A DNA stretch of 64,000 nt from Macrococcoides bohemicum (GCF_003259675.1 NZ_PZJG01000006.1:1-64000), one strand, 5' to 3'; shown: positions 1-8,756, numbered from the stretch's first letter. Notes: generated from the letters alone by a model not told the origin. Made by a program: numbers and translations.

Positions 1-118
1 AGATGAGATTTCCCAACTTCGGTTATAAGATCCCTCAAAGATGATGAGGTTAATAGGTTCGAGGTGGAAGTACAGTAATGTATGGAGCTGACGAATACTA
101 ATCGATCGAAGACTTAAT
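1..118 (+). rRNA. 23S ribosomal RNA, 3' end (partial)
   Basis: The first ~118 bases read as the 3' end of a Firmicute 23S rRNA, including the conserved helix before the terminus (TACTAATCGATCGAAGACTT). The gene begins outside the window. The exact 3' end is estimated. It is followed by a ~210-base AT-rich spacer and the 5S gene, the usual end of an rrn operon. I saw no tRNA in the spacer. Confidence 0.93.
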
Positions 119-329
119 CAATTTTATAGATTTTTTATTCGGTATTGCCGAGTAACATCTAAATTTTCTTCTTACTTATCTAGTTTTGAAAGTATAATTT
201 TAAGGTTGAAACGAGCGTTATGGTCCGTATTATTTTTGATAAATCGAATGAGAATCGCCAGATTCGATATGAGATTTAGAAAATGAATAGGGACAGCGAG
301 TTGAAACTGGATATCATATCTTTCATTTG

Positions 330-444
330 TCTGGTGACGATGGCAGAGAGGTCACACCTGTTCCCATACCGAACACAGAAGTTAAGCTCTCTAGCGCCGA
401 TGGTAGTTGGTCTTACGATCCGCGAGAGTAGGACGTTGCCGGGC
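330..444 (+). rRNA. 5S ribosomal RNA
   Basis: About 115 bases with the typical Bacillales 5S pattern: TCTGGTGACGATGGCAGAG at the start, the CCGAACACAGAAGTTAAG loop in the middle, and GTAGGACGTTGCCGGGCA closing the terminal helix. It is the last gene of the rrn operon, and a hairpin with a T run follows it. The ends are accurate to a few bases. Confidence 0.95.
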
Positions 445-452
445 AATGCATA

Positions 453-476
453 AGAGATCCTTCGGGGTCTCTTTTT
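453..476 (+). terminator. rrn operon terminator
   Basis: AGAGATCC-TTC-GGGGTCTCT followed by a T run forms a strong intrinsic terminator directly behind the 5S gene. Confidence 0.85.
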
Positions 477-503
477 TCTTTATATATTTAATGATATGGT
501 TGT

Positions 504-603
504 ATGAGTGGGCGAAATAATAATTATTTCGCCCACTCATACGATTTTTAATCAGAGTATCTAAAAGTGAGTGGACTGTAATACAACAATACAGACCACT
601 CAT
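504..603. repeat. Twin intergenic hairpin (GAGTGG/CCACTC), copy 1
   Basis: Two consecutive inverted repeats lie between the rRNA operon and tsaE. At 504-540 ATGAGTGGGCGAAAT pairs with ATTTCGCCCACTCAT. At 568-603 TGAGTGGACTGTA pairs with TACAGACCACTCA with one mismatch. The same two-hairpin arrangement recurs at 19308-19407 and 60085-60186, so this is a repeated element of the genome. The other copies sit between converging genes, which suggests a terminator function. Confidence 0.75.
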
Positions 604-696
604 AACCAAAAGAAATACTATTATCCAACAATCAATTACATTAATACAAACATTTCATGATACAATAATACATATTTGAAAAATAGGTGAAGAAAA

Positions 697-1167
697 ATGG
701 AATTACTAATTAATTCAATAGAAGAAACGCAAAAACTTGCTACAATAATTGCCCGATTTTCAAAGCCACAAACAGTTATTTTGTTAAAAGGTGATCTTGG
801 AGTTGGTAAAACAACATTTAGTCAATATTTTGGACAGGCGTTAGGTGTAACATCTGTTATCAGTTCTCCCACGTTTAATATCATTAAATCATATGAAGCA
901 CGCATTCCATTTCATCATATGGATTGTTACCGTTTAGAAGGTGCTGAAGATGATTTAGGGTTTGATGATTATTTTTATGGTGAAGGCGTTACATTGGTTG
1001 AGTGGCCACAAATGATTGCTGACTTTCTACCTGAAGATTATCTGCAAATTGAAATAGAACGTATTGATGATACGAGACGTTTATTTAAACTTGCGTCACA
1101 TGGTAATCGTTCAACAAATTTAAAGGAGCAAATTGAGTATGAGACTACTACATATCGATACGAGTAA
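697..1167 (+). CDS. tsaE: tRNA threonylcarbamoyladenosine biosynthesis ATPase TsaE
   Basis: This is the ATPase subunit of the bacterial t6A machinery, working with TsaB and TsaD to put threonylcarbamoyl on A37 of ANN-decoding tRNAs in the cytoplasm. The 156-aa protein has the family's Walker A motif (GDLGVGKTT, around residues 32-40) and the SSPTF switch region. The ATG start follows an AGGTGA ribosome binding site. The 3' end overlaps tsaB by 29 bases, so the genes are translationally linked. It is the first gene of tsaE-tsaB-rimI-tsaD, the same order as in B. subtilis ydiBCDE and in staphylococci. Confidence 0.95.
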   Translation: MELLINSIEETQKLATIIARFSKPQTVILLKGDLGVGKTTFSQYFGQALGVTSVISSPTFNIIKSYEARIPFHHMDCYRLEGAEDDLGFDDYFYGEGVTLVEWPQMIADFLPEDYLQIEIERIDDTRRLFKLASHGNRSTNLKEQIEYETTTYRYE

Positions 1168-1801
1168 TCAACCGTTATCTGTTGCAATTACCGAGGGAAA
1201 TGAAGTATTAGCAGAATTTAATAGTGGTATGAGAATCAACCATTCAATTACGATGATGTCTCAGATTGAATCTTTGTTAGAATATACAAAGCTTGAAATG
1301 AAAGATATCGAAGGTATTGTAGTTGCAAAAGGACCAGGTTCATATACAGGGTTACGTATAGGCGTTACAGCTGCAAAGACACTTGCTTATACATTAAATA
1401 TTCCATTATATGCTGTATCTAGTTTAGCAGCGATTGCTGCAACAGTGAGAATGCATGAATTTTTATTGGTACCTGTTATTGATGCAAGACGTAACCACGT
1501 GTATGCGGGCATATATCGATACAAAGGTATTAAATTAGAACTTGTTGAAGATGATACGTATATATCAGTTGATGATTTAAACCAAAAATTAAAAGAACAA
1601 CATTTACCGTATTTATTTATTGGGATGGATGCTGAAAAACTGGCAGAACAGTTAAAAGGTCCATCTTACTATTGTATTCCACGCAGTGCTGAAATGAGAA
1701 GACTCATTAATGAATCGTATTTAGTCAATGCACATACATTTGAACCTACGTATTTGAGAATATCTGAGGCTGAGCGTAATTGGCAGAACAATCAGGCTTA
1801 A
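1139..1801 (+). CDS. tsaB: t6A biosynthesis protein TsaB
   Basis: TsaB is an inactive paralogue and dimerisation partner of TsaD in the t6A synthase complex. The N-terminal ASKHA-fold start (LLHIDTSNQPLSVAI) and the KGPGSYTGLRIGV segment around residue 67 are typical. The ATG at 1139 is preferred over the upstream TTG at 1133 because AAAGGAG sits 10 bases before it. At 220 aa the length is normal for a Firmicute TsaB. It overlaps tsaE at the start and rimI at the end, so the operon is compact. Confidence 0.94.
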   Translation: MRLLHIDTSNQPLSVAITEGNEVLAEFNSGMRINHSITMMSQIESLLEYTKLEMKDIEGIVVAKGPGSYTGLRIGVTAAKTLAYTLNIPLYAVSSLAAIAATVRMHEFLLVPVIDARRNHVYAGIYRYKGIKLELVEDDTYISVDDLNQKLKEQHLPYLFIGMDAEKLAEQLKGPSYYCIPRSAEMRRLINESYLVNAHTFEPTYLRISEAERNWQNNQA

Positions 1802-2235
1802 CAATTAGAAAGATGTTGCTTGAAGATGTTCCGGCAATATATGAGATAGAACAAAAAGCGTTTCCATCAGGTTCATGGAATTTAGATGCTTTTTATCATG
1901 AACTCGAAAAAAATGAGTTTGCGCATTATTTTACGATGTTGCAGGATAATAAAGTAATAGGATATCTCGGTATGTGGATAGTTATTGATCAGGCACAAAT
2001 TACTACGGTTGCGATAGATGAAACAATGCGTGGCAAAGGATACGGTAAGTTATTATTAGAGTATGTTATGAATTATGCACGCCTTACTTGTGAAATGATG
2101 AGTCTGGAAGTGAGAGAAGAGAACTTAACGGCTCGTCATTTGTACGAATCATTTGGTTTTACATATGGTGGAGTTAGACGTGACTATTATGGTCCGAATC
2201 AGGATGCGAAAGTAATGTGGGTGAAATTAAAATGA
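1780..2235 (+). CDS. rimI: Ribosomal protein bS18 alanine N-acetyltransferase RimI
   Basis: GNAT-fold acetyltransferase of 151 aa. The family acetylates the N-terminal Ala of ribosomal protein bS18. The acetyl-CoA loop is visible as [10 protein letters not shown] (about residues 85-94) and the C-terminal part has the usual [13 protein letters not shown] helix. The likely start is TTG at 1780, inside the end of tsaB; the next in-frame ATG (1813) would remove the first beta strand. The location within the t6A operon is standard for the order Bacillales. Confidence 0.92.
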   Translation: MAEQSGLTIRKMLLEDVPAIYEIEQKAFPSGSWNLDAFYHELEKNEFAHYFTMLQDNKVIGYLGMWIVIDQAQITTVAIDETMRGKGYGKLLLEYVMNYARLTCEMMSLEVREENLTARHLYESFGFTYGGVRRDYYGPNQDAKVMWVKLK

Positions 2236-3233
2236 GCGATGTAACAATATTAGCAATAGAAACCAGTTGTGATGAAACGGCAGTGAGTATCGTAAGAAAT
2301 GGATATGAGGTGCAGAGCAACGTCGTCAACAGCCAAATAGAATCTCATAAACGATTTGGGGGCGTTGTACCAGAAGTAGCAAGCAGACATCATGTTGAAA
2401 ATATTACAATCGTTATTGAAGAAGCAATTGATGAAGCCAATCTTAGTTGGAATGACATTGATGCCGTTGCAGTGACAGAAGGGCCGGGATTAATCGGTGC
2501 ATTGCTTGTAGGCATTAACGCAGCAAAAGCATTAGCGCTAGCGCATAACAAACCTTTAATACCTGTACATCATATCGCAGGGCATGTTTATGCGAATCAT
2601 ATTGAAGCGCGATTAACTTTTCCGTTATTAGCTTTAGTGGTGTCAGGAGGTCATACAGAACTAGTTGTTATGAAAGACCATATGGACTTTGAAATTATTG
2701 GACAGACACGTGATGATGCTGTCGGTGAAGCGTACGATAAAGTAGCTAGAACTATTAATCTACCTTATCCGGGAGGGCCTCATGTTGATAGATTAGCCGC
2801 CATTGGTGAGGATAATCTAAAATTACCACGTCCAATTTTAGAAGGATATGATTTTAGTTTTAGCGGTTTAAAAAGTGCCGTAATTAATACATTGCATAAT
2901 AAGAATCAAAAAGGTGAAAGTTATAAAGCAGAAGATGTGGCAGCAAGCTTTCAGGCGAGTGTAATTGATGTGTTATCAGAAAAAACATTTGATGCATTAG
3001 CTGAATATAATATCAAACAATTACTGATTTGCGGTGGTGTAGCGGCTAATAAAGGATTGCGTGAACGTATGACGCAACTATGTGAAGAAAAGAATATTAA
3101 ATTGATGATACCTCGCTTTGAATTATGCACAGATAACGCGGCGATGATTGGTGCAGCAGCATATTATCAGTATATAAAATCAGATTTTGCAGGAATGAAT
3201 TTAAATGGAAGATCAAATATTGAATTAAAATAA
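2232..3233 (+). CDS. tsaD: tRNA N6-adenosine threonylcarbamoyltransferase TsaD
   Basis: Catalytic subunit of t6A synthesis, transferring threonylcarbamoyl from threonylcarbamoyl-AMP to A37. The protein (333 aa) begins [16 protein letters not shown] and carries the metal-binding HHIAGH motif around residue 115, the VSGGHTEL phosphate loop and the [10 protein letters not shown] motif. The ATG at 2232 overlaps the rimI stop codon as ATGA; an upstream GTG at 2217 would only add five residues inside rimI. It is the last gene of the operon and a terminator follows. Confidence 0.96.
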   Translation: MSDVTILAIETSCDETAVSIVRNGYEVQSNVVNSQIESHKRFGGVVPEVASRHHVENITIVIEEAIDEANLSWNDIDAVAVTEGPGLIGALLVGINAAKALALAHNKPLIPVHHIAGHVYANHIEARLTFPLLALVVSGGHTELVVMKDHMDFEIIGQTRDDAVGEAYDKVARTINLPYPGGPHVDRLAAIGEDNLKLPRPILEGYDFSFSGLKSAVINTLHNKNQKGESYKAEDVAASFQASVIDVLSEKTFDALAEYNIKQLLICGGVAANKGLRERMTQLCEEKNIKLMIPRFELCTDNAAMIGAAAYYQYIKSDFAGMNLNGRSNIELK

Positions 3234-3266
3234 AAAGGACAAAGTGAAAACTTTGTCCTTTTTTTA
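3233..3266. terminator. Bidirectional terminator after tsaD
   Basis: AAAAAGGACAAAG-TGAAAA-CTTTGTCCTTTTT is A-rich on the left and T-rich on the right, so it can stop transcription from both sides. It ends tsaD and also lies at the 3' end of the possible small gene on the minus strand. Confidence 0.85.
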
Positions 3267-3368
3267 ATGCATTATAGCGACGCAACCGTTTAACAGTACC
3301 GTTAAAATGATTGAAAGAATAACCGATAGAATAATACTTCCTAAACAACTCCGTGGAAATCGATACAT
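3264..3368 (-). CDS. Possible 34-residue hydrophobic peptide
   Basis: A short minus-strand frame opens with ATG at 3368 and stops with TAA at 3264. It encodes 34 residues: a basic N-terminus (MYRFPRSC), one continuous hydrophobic stretch (GSIILSVILSIILTVLL) and the tail NGCVAIMH. A strong AAGGGG ribosome binding site lies 7 bases before the ATG. The stop abuts the bidirectional terminator. Good RBS, membrane-spanning composition and matching terminator speak for a real gene, but I recognise no family. It could be a small membrane protein or a type I toxin-like peptide. No antisense partner was identified. Confidence 0.45.
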   Translation of the reverse strand: MYRFPRSCLGSIILSVILSIILTVLLNGCVAIMH

Positions 3369-3510
3369 ATATATACCCCTTAAAATATGATGGTGTCTGA
3401 TTGAATAAAGTTTCTACAATATATATACCACTTACATATAAATTTAAGCATTCATTTTCTCAATTTGTCTGTATTTTATCTACGCGAACACACGTACTTG
3501 TACACAAGTT

Positions 3511-3646
3511 GTGCACAAAATGTGTATAACTTAATGTCAATAGGTAGTATTACACAAAATTAATTATAATATCATACACATTTTCTGTGGATAACTAGGA
3601 TAACTCTGTGGATTATTGAAATAAAAGGGTTTTTGCTGTGTATAAC
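3511..3646. promoter_or_regulatory. Cluster of DnaA-box-like sites
   Basis: Within about 140 bases lie one exact DnaA box in reverse orientation (TGTGGATAA at 3586-3594) and three one-mismatch variants: TGTGTATAA at 3521 and 3637, and TGTGGATTA at 3607. A related TGTGCACAA is at 3510. All have the same orientation. The rest of the 3370-3675 gap is AT-rich, and I see no further gene. This is not the replication origin, because dnaA and dnaN are absent. A DnaA-titration or regulatory site is an inference. Confidence 0.5.
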
Positions 3647-3675
3647 TTTGTGAACAAAAAAACCGGCTATGCCGG

Positions 3676-5592
3676 TTAATTTTCTAATGCTAATTCTAAT
3701 GCTGTCCACTGTTCGACTTTTTGTTCGAGTATTTGATTTAATCTAATGAGTTCGTCATTTAAAGCATGAGATTTTTCATGGTCGTTAAATACTTCTGGTT
3801 GCGTAAGCTGTTCCTCGATACTACTGATTTGACTTTCCAGGTGCTGAATATCTTTTTCTGTACTTTCTAATTGACGTTCTAGTTTACGTCTTTCTTTTTG
3901 GTTCGCTTTAAAGTCATCGTTGGTCGTTTCTTTAGTAATTTGCTTTGACTCCTGTTCGACTAAGCTTTCGTGGGCTAATCGTTCTTCTTCTTTTTCGATA
4001 AAATATGAATAGTCGCCGAGGAATAGCTTTCCACCCTTATCAGTCATCTGGAATATCTTTGTCGCTATTTTATTGATGAAATAACGGTCATGGCTGACAA
4101 ATAACAAGGTGCCGGGATAATGGATAAGTGCATCTTCAAGTACTTCTTTTGCATCAATATCCAGGTGGTTAGTCGGCTCATCAAGGATTAACACATTGTT
4201 TTCTTCAAGACTAAGTTTAGCAAGTTGTAATCTTGCTTTTTCTCCACCTGATAAGTCATTGATAATCTTTTTAACATCATCCTGAACGAATAGAAAGCGT
4301 CCCAGTACGGTACGAATATCTTTTTCAGGCATCGTTGGATAGTACTGCCATAATTCTTCTAGTACAGTATTATTTGAAGAAAATTCTGCCTGTTTTTGAT
4401 CGTAATAACCGATTGAAAGATTAGCACCATACTTAATGTCACCGTGCAGTGCGGTTAATTGTTTAGCAATAGTTTTAATAAGCGTTGTTTTACCGATACC
4501 GTTTGGTCCGATAAATGCAACAGCATCCTGTTTTTTTATATCTAAGGTTAAATGTTCAGCAAGTGGCGTATCATAGCCGATAGCAAGGTCATCGATTCGT
4601 AACACGTCATTTCCTGTTTCCTTCTGAATATTAAATCTTAAATTCATCGAGTGATCGTCTTGTTTCGGAATATCAATCTTAGTCATCTTCTCAAGTACTT
4701 TACGACGTGATTTCGCCATACCACTCGTTGACGCACGTGTAATATTTTTTTGGACAAAGGTTTCCAGACGTTTTATCTCGGCCTGTTGTCGCTCATACTG
4801 TGCCTGCATCTTTTCGTAAAATTGATCACGTTGCTCAATGAATTTAGAATAGTTACCGACATATTTCTGAACTTGACCTAATGCAACATCGTATACTGTG
4901 TTTACAACTTTATCTAAAAAGTAGCGATCATGTGAGATAATCACGATGGCACCATCATACGTCGATAAATAATTTTCAAGCCAGGCAGTTGTATCCATGT
5001 CGAGATGGTTAGTAGGTTCATCGAGTAGTAGTAAGTCTGGATTATGAAGTAGCATTTCAGCAAGAGCAAGACGTGTCTTTTGTCCACCTGAAAATGTATC
5101 GATCTTCTGATCAAAGTCTTCAGGTTTAAAGTTTAGACCTGAGAGCACTGTTTTAATCTTAGTTTCGTAAAGATAGCCATCCTGAGCTTCAAACTGTTGT
5201 TGTAATTTCTCATAGCTCGTTAATTTCTCCTGATATGCATCCGTGTGCGCATTATGACTTTCTTCGCTTAAATACAAAGCGATTTTGTCTAATTCCTGCT
5301 TCATTTTTTCAAGATGAAGGAACGGCTTTTTCATCGCTTCGTAGACGGTTCCTTCTGCATTCAAAGTCATTTGCTGAGTAAGATAGCCGAGTCTGATATT
5401 TTTAGACATTGAAAGATTACCTGTATCGTAATCTTCAGTCCCGGCTAGAATCTTCATTAAAGTGGTTTTACCAGCACCATTTCTTCCGACGATAGCGATA
5501 CGGTCGTTAGATTTAACTTCGAATTTCACATTCGAAAATATATTTTCACCTGAGTAGGATTTAGTTAAATTGCTTGCTTGTAATAATATCAA
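3676..5592 (-). CDS. ABC-F family ATPase (YdiF-like)
   Basis: Soluble duplicated ABC protein of 638 aa without membrane segments. Members of this family act on the ribosome as translation factors, and some protect against antibiotics. Two Walker A motifs (GRNGAGKTT near residue 37 and GPNGIGKTT near 362), two signatures (SGGQKTR, SGGEKAR) and two DEPTNHLD Walker B boxes are intact, with a C-terminal coiled coil. The start is TTG at 5592 with GAGG 9 bases upstream. Its position beside rex matches B. subtilis ydiF, so a housekeeping ABC-F is more likely than a resistance determinant. Confidence 0.92.
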   Translation of the reverse strand: MILLQASNLTKSYSGENIFSNVKFEVKSNDRIAIVGRNGAGKTTLMKILAGTEDYDTGNLSMSKNIRLGYLTQQMTLNAEGTVYEAMKKPFLHLEKMKQELDKIALYLSEESHNAHTDAYQEKLTSYEKLQQQFEAQDGYLYETKIKTVLSGLNFKPEDFDQKIDTFSGGQKTRLALAEMLLHNPDLLLLDEPTNHLDMDTTAWLENYLSTYDGAIVIISHDRYFLDKVVNTVYDVALGQVQKYVGNYSKFIEQRDQFYEKMQAQYERQQAEIKRLETFVQKNITRASTSGMAKSRRKVLEKMTKIDIPKQDDHSMNLRFNIQKETGNDVLRIDDLAIGYDTPLAEHLTLDIKKQDAVAFIGPNGIGKTTLIKTIAKQLTALHGDIKYGANLSIGYYDQKQAEFSSNNTVLEELWQYYPTMPEKDIRTVLGRFLFVQDDVKKIINDLSGGEKARLQLAKLSLEENNVLILDEPTNHLDIDAKEVLEDALIHYPGTLLFVSHDRYFINKIATKIFQMTDKGGKLFLGDYSYFIEKEEERLAHESLVEQESKQITKETTNDDFKANQKERRKLERQLESTEKDIQHLESQISSIEEQLTQPEVFNDHEKSHALNDELIRLNQILEQKVEQWTALELALEN

Positions 5593-5655
5593 GTTATTTC
5601 ACCTCACTTTCATTGTACATGAAGTACGATAAGGTGGGAATATTTTAATCAGTTT

Positions 5656-5724
5656 TGTGAAATTTCACATAGTCAATTAATACGTTAAGTGATATAATCA
5701 AAAGTGATGTGAAATCTATCACAA
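5656..5724. promoter_or_regulatory. Rex operator(s) and rex promoter
   Basis: ATGTGAAATCTATCACAA at 5707-5724 matches the Rex consensus TTGTGAAWWWWTTCACAA at nearly all positions. A second palindrome, TGTGAAATTTCACA, is at 5656-5669 with a shorter centre. A TATAAT box lies between them at 5693-5698. The arrangement fits NADH/NAD-responsive autoregulation of rex. Binding of Rex to both sites is inferred. Confidence 0.7.
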
Positions 5725-5748
5725 ATTTACTTGAAACAGGTGAGTAGG

Positions 5749-6381
5749 ATGTCAAAGAACGAAATAAAGATTCCTAAAGCCACACTAAAGAGACTTCCTT
5801 TATATTATCGTTTTGTGAATACGTTATATAATTCAAATGTAGAAAGAGTCAGTAGTAAGGAGCTAAGTGAAGGCTTACAAATTGATTCGGCAACAATACG
5901 AAGAGATTTTTCTTATTTTGGTGAGCTAGGAAAAAAAGGTTATGGCTACAACGTTAACTTTTTATTAAACTTTTTTAAGACAACTTTACAGCAGGACATG
6001 ATTACAAAAGTTGCAATTATCGGGGTAGGGAATCTGGGAACTGCACTTGTTAATTATAACTTCTCGATCAATGATCGCATGAAGATTACAGCAGCCTTTG
6101 ATACAAGCTCAACTTCAATCGGTAAGACGATTGGTAAGATAACAGTTGAAGATATGAAGAATTTTGAAAAAATTGTTGAAGAAACTGGCATTCAAGTTGT
6201 AATATTAACTGTACCAGGTGCAGTAGCACAAGATGTGGCAAATAGAGTGACAAAAGCACAAATAAAAGGTATATTAAACTTTACACCAGAACGTTTAACA
6301 GTGCCAAATGGGGTGCATGTACATCACATTGATTTAGGTGTTGAATTACAGTCGCTAATATTCTTTATGAAAAATCATTAG
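5749..6381 (+). CDS. rex: Redox-sensing transcriptional repressor Rex
   Basis: Rex senses the NADH/NAD ratio and represses fermentation and anaerobic genes when NADH is low. The 210-aa protein has an N-terminal winged helix ([24 protein letters not shown]) and a Rossmann domain with [16 protein letters not shown] around residues 85-100. The ATG at 5749 is chosen over a TTG at 5731 because AGGTGA lies 5 bases before it. A Rex-type operator sits just upstream. It is followed by tatA-tatC as in B. subtilis. Confidence 0.95.
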   Translation: MSKNEIKIPKATLKRLPLYYRFVNTLYNSNVERVSSKELSEGLQIDSATIRRDFSYFGELGKKGYGYNVNFLLNFFKTTLQQDMITKVAIIGVGNLGTALVNYNFSINDRMKITAAFDTSSTSIGKTIGKITVEDMKNFEKIVEETGIQVVILTVPGAVAQDVANRVTKAQIKGILNFTPERLTVPNGVHVHHIDLGVELQSLIFFMKNH

Positions 6382-6393
6382 GGGGTAAAATAG

Positions 6394-6588
6394 ATGTTAT
6401 TTGTAAATACAGTTGGTATGATATCACCTGCAATTGCTATTTTCTTAGGGATTATCGCGTTAATTATTTTCGGACCTAAGAAATTACCAGAATTCGGTCG
6501 TGCGATGGGCACATCTTTAAAAGAATTTAAAGATGCAACAGATGGTATTATGAAAGACCATGACAAAGATAACAAAGACGTAAAATAA
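6394..6588 (+). CDS. tatA: Sec-independent (Tat) protein translocase subunit TatA
   Basis: 64-aa membrane protein forming the pore component of the twin-arginine translocase that exports folded proteins. It has one N-terminal transmembrane helix, the hinge [14 protein letters not shown] and an amphipathic helix with a charged tail, exactly the family layout. The ATG at 6394 follows GGGGG with good spacing. An ATG at 6418 is possible but would remove part of the periplasmic N-terminus. tatC follows after a small terminator. Confidence 0.93.
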   Translation: MLFVNTVGMISPAIAIFLGIIALIIFGPKKLPEFGRAMGTSLKEFKDATDGIMKDHDKDNKDVK

Positions 6589-6599
6589 TTTAGAAATTC

Positions 6600-6629
6600 A
6601 AAACGGCGACAGTGTTTGCCGTTTTTTTA
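6600..6629 (+). terminator. Hairpin between tatA and tatC
   Basis: AACGGC-GACAGTGTTT-GCCGTT followed by seven T. It probably attenuates transcription between tatA and tatC, which would give an excess of TatA over TatC. The effect is inferred. Confidence 0.7.
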
Positions 6630-6649
6630 TGAGGAGGTTCATTCCTTAG

Positions 6650-7405
6650 ATGAATAAAGATGATTTAACCGTTGTTGAGCATTTGGACGAGTTGCGTAAA
6701 CGCATTATGGTCGTGCTCTATTGTTTAGTAGCAGGGACGGCAGTCGGATTTTACTTTGGTAAACCAGTTACGAAATTCTTAACAAAAGATGATGTACCCA
6801 AAAGTATTGAATTACATTATTTTAAAGTGAGTGATCCATTAACGATTTATATTACAGTGATAATGATTATTGCATTGATCATTATATCGCCCGTCATTTT
6901 ATATCAGTTATGGGCATTTATATCACCCGGATTACATCCTAAAGAACGTCGTGCAACATTATCATACATTCCAATCAGTTTAATTTTATTTCTATTAGGA
7001 CTCAGTTTTAGCTATTTTTATGTATTTCCTTATTTGATTCAGTTCACCATTGGACTTGCGAGTGAGATGGGGGTTAATCAGATGATCGGTGTCAGGGAGT
7101 ATTTCAATGAAATGCTGAGATTTACGATTCCATTCGGATTCTTGTTCCAGCTACCGATACTGCTGTTATTTCTAACAAGACTTGGAATTGTAACACCGAT
7201 GTTCTTAAAGAAAAATCGAAAATACGCATACTTTGCTTTATTTGTGATTACTGCATTAATTTCACCGCCGGATCTAATTTCATATTTGATGTTCTCATTC
7301 CCGATGTTGTTGTTATATGAAGTGAGCATACAAATTAGTAAGATTGGATATCGCCAATTTTTAAAAGGTGAACAACGTTTAATTGAAGAAGAACTAATGG
7401 ACTAA
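6650..7405 (+). CDS. tatC: Sec-independent protein translocase subunit TatC
   Basis: Polytopic (six-helix) receptor of the Tat translocase that recognises the twin-arginine signal. The 251-aa sequence begins LTVVEHLDELRKRI, the conserved cytoplasmic entry motif, and contains YQLWAFISPGLHPKER and the late FRKNRKYAYFALFVITALISPPD-like region. GAGGAGG precedes the ATG at 6650. Substrates cannot be deduced from this window. Confidence 0.95.
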   Translation: MNKDDLTVVEHLDELRKRIMVVLYCLVAGTAVGFYFGKPVTKFLTKDDVPKSIELHYFKVSDPLTIYITVIMIIALIIISPVILYQLWAFISPGLHPKERRATLSYIPISLILFLLGLSFSYFYVFPYLIQFTIGLASEMGVNQMIGVREYFNEMLRFTIPFGFLFQLPILLLFLTRLGIVTPMFLKKNRKYAYFALFVITALISPPDLISYLMFSFPMLLLYEVSIQISKIGYRQFLKGEQRLIEEELMD

Positions 7406-7432
7406 CCACTCTGGAGAGTGGTTAGTTTTTTT
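7404..7432 (+). terminator. tatC terminator
   Basis: AACCACTC-TGG-GAGTGGTT followed by a T run, right behind the tatC stop codon. Confidence 0.85.
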
Positions 7433-7443
7433 GATATTTCATG

Positions 7444-7742
7444 GAAGAAATTACAAACAAATGCCCACATGGAATCAGAAGTGTGCATGAACAGGAAGAA
7501 ACTTCAAACAAATGCCCACAACGAACTAGAAGTGTGCACGAACAGGAAGAAACTTCAAACAAATGCCCACATGGAATCAAAAGTGTGCACGAACAGGAAG
7601 AAACTTCAAACAAATGCCCACAACGAACTAGAAGTGTGCACGAACAGGAAGAAACTTCAAACAAATACCCACATGGAATCAGAAGTGTGCATGAACAGGA
7701 AGAAACTTCAAACAAATGCCCGCATGGAATCAGAAGTGTGCA
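7444..7742. repeat. Tandem array of six 51-bp units
   Basis: Six head-to-tail units of 51 bp, the last one truncated, start at 7444, 7495, 7546, 7597, 7648 and 7699. Each contains AACTTCAAACAAATGCCCAC and AGAAGTGTGCA. Two unit variants occur (core ATGGAATCA or ACGAACTAG), so units 1, 3, 5 and 6 differ from 2 and 4. TGCCCAC and GTGTGCA inside each unit can form an imperfect hairpin. Because 51 is divisible by three, reading frames stay open on both strands, but no RBS supports translation. It lies between the tatC terminator and the NERD gene. Confidence 0.9.
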
Positions 7743-7764
7743 TCTATACCCATTAATATCCAAC

Positions 7765-8658
7765 TCAAATTTGATATGTACCTTCTTTATCAGTACGTTT
7801 TAAATTTTTCCTGATAAAACGCTCGATTTTGTAGTTTCTCCTATCACTTCCCGCAATAAACTTCGTAAATTTACCAACTTTCACACTGCTCACTTTATGA
7901 ATTGCACAATATTCTTTAAGTGCATAGTACATCACATCATTAAAACGATAAATTTCATAACAACATGACATCTTTATCAGGTTAGAAAATTCTACGTCTT
8001 GCACAACAGCACATTTCGGACATTTCAAACCTTTAAAAAACACAGCTTCTGATATATCCAGTTCAACACTATGAATTGATTCTAATCGATGAGCTTTCAC
8101 AAGTGATTCTGCAATATCATAGTCAACTTCCATTACAGGGTGCATCTTTAATTCATGAAATGATGACTGTAATTCGTTTGCGTGTAACAAGCGCGGATGT
8201 CTGTCGTCATTTCTAAACGTCACATCATTATTTACAAATACAAAAAAACCCACTACTGCAAAGTTCACGCCGAAATGCTTCCATATATAATTCCTTAAAA
8301 AAGTTTCAGATCTGCTGATCTGTAAATCAGGATTCTCAATCTCTTTATAACCGTGATAGAACTTGCCATCTTGATAACGAGAATCCCTAGTATAGTATTT
8401 CGCGTCTAATATATATCCACTTTGATTCACGATAACGATTGTATCGAACTGTCGTTCTGTTTTACCATCTAACAATCGTAAATCCTGAATGACTAATGCA
8501 TTTCCGAAATCTACACGACTAACAATACGATCAAGTAGTTGCTCGCCGTAATAGCCTTTTAATTCTAATTCATAATCGGATAAATCGAGACTACTGCGTC
8601 CTTTGAGGTGGTGTAACTGAAGCAAAGAAGAGGAAGGTTGTCTTGTTTTGATAATCAT
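7765..8658 (-). CDS. NERD-domain (nuclease-related) protein
   Basis: 297-aa protein with a nuclease-related domain in its N-terminal half: a YGEQLL segment near residue 38, then QDLRL and ERQFDTIVI, and the DAKYYTRDS stretch that corresponds to the core Asp/Lys of this PD-(D/E)XK-like fold. The C-terminal part has a CPKCAVVQDV pair of cysteines and a basic tail. The ATG at 8658 has AGGAG 5 bases upstream; a longer frame starting at 8688 lacks an RBS. The substrate is unknown. Its 3' end touches the tandem repeat block. Confidence 0.8.
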   Translation of the reverse strand: MIIKTRQPSSSLLQLHHLKGRSSLDLSDYELELKGYYGEQLLDRIVSRVDFGNALVIQDLRLLDGKTERQFDTIVIVNQSGYILDAKYYTRDSRYQDGKFYHGYKEIENPDLQISRSETFLRNYIWKHFGVNFAVVGFFVFVNNDVTFRNDDRHPRLLHANELQSSFHELKMHPVMEVDYDIAESLVKAHRLESIHSVELDISEAVFFKGLKCPKCAVVQDVEFSNLIKMSCCYEIYRFNDVMYYALKEYCAIHKVSSVKVGKFTKFIAGSDRRNYKIERFIRKNLKRTDKEGTYQI

Positions 8659-8756
8659 AAAGTCTCCTATTAGATATTCAATGATCAATACACTCTCTTT
8701 ATATCACGAATTTCTAAAACATGCTAAAATAAAGTCAATATGTAAGGGGTGGCAGC

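Noticed and set aside
118-329. tRNA gene in the 23S-5S spacer
   Set aside because: No cloverleaf or T-loop GTTCGAATC sequence found.
7418-7803. Three overlapping ORFs (two plus, one minus) of 112-120 codons with repeated Cys/His-rich units
   Set aside because: They are products of the 51-bp repeat, which stays open in several frames because 51 is a multiple of three. No RBS, and conflicting frames.
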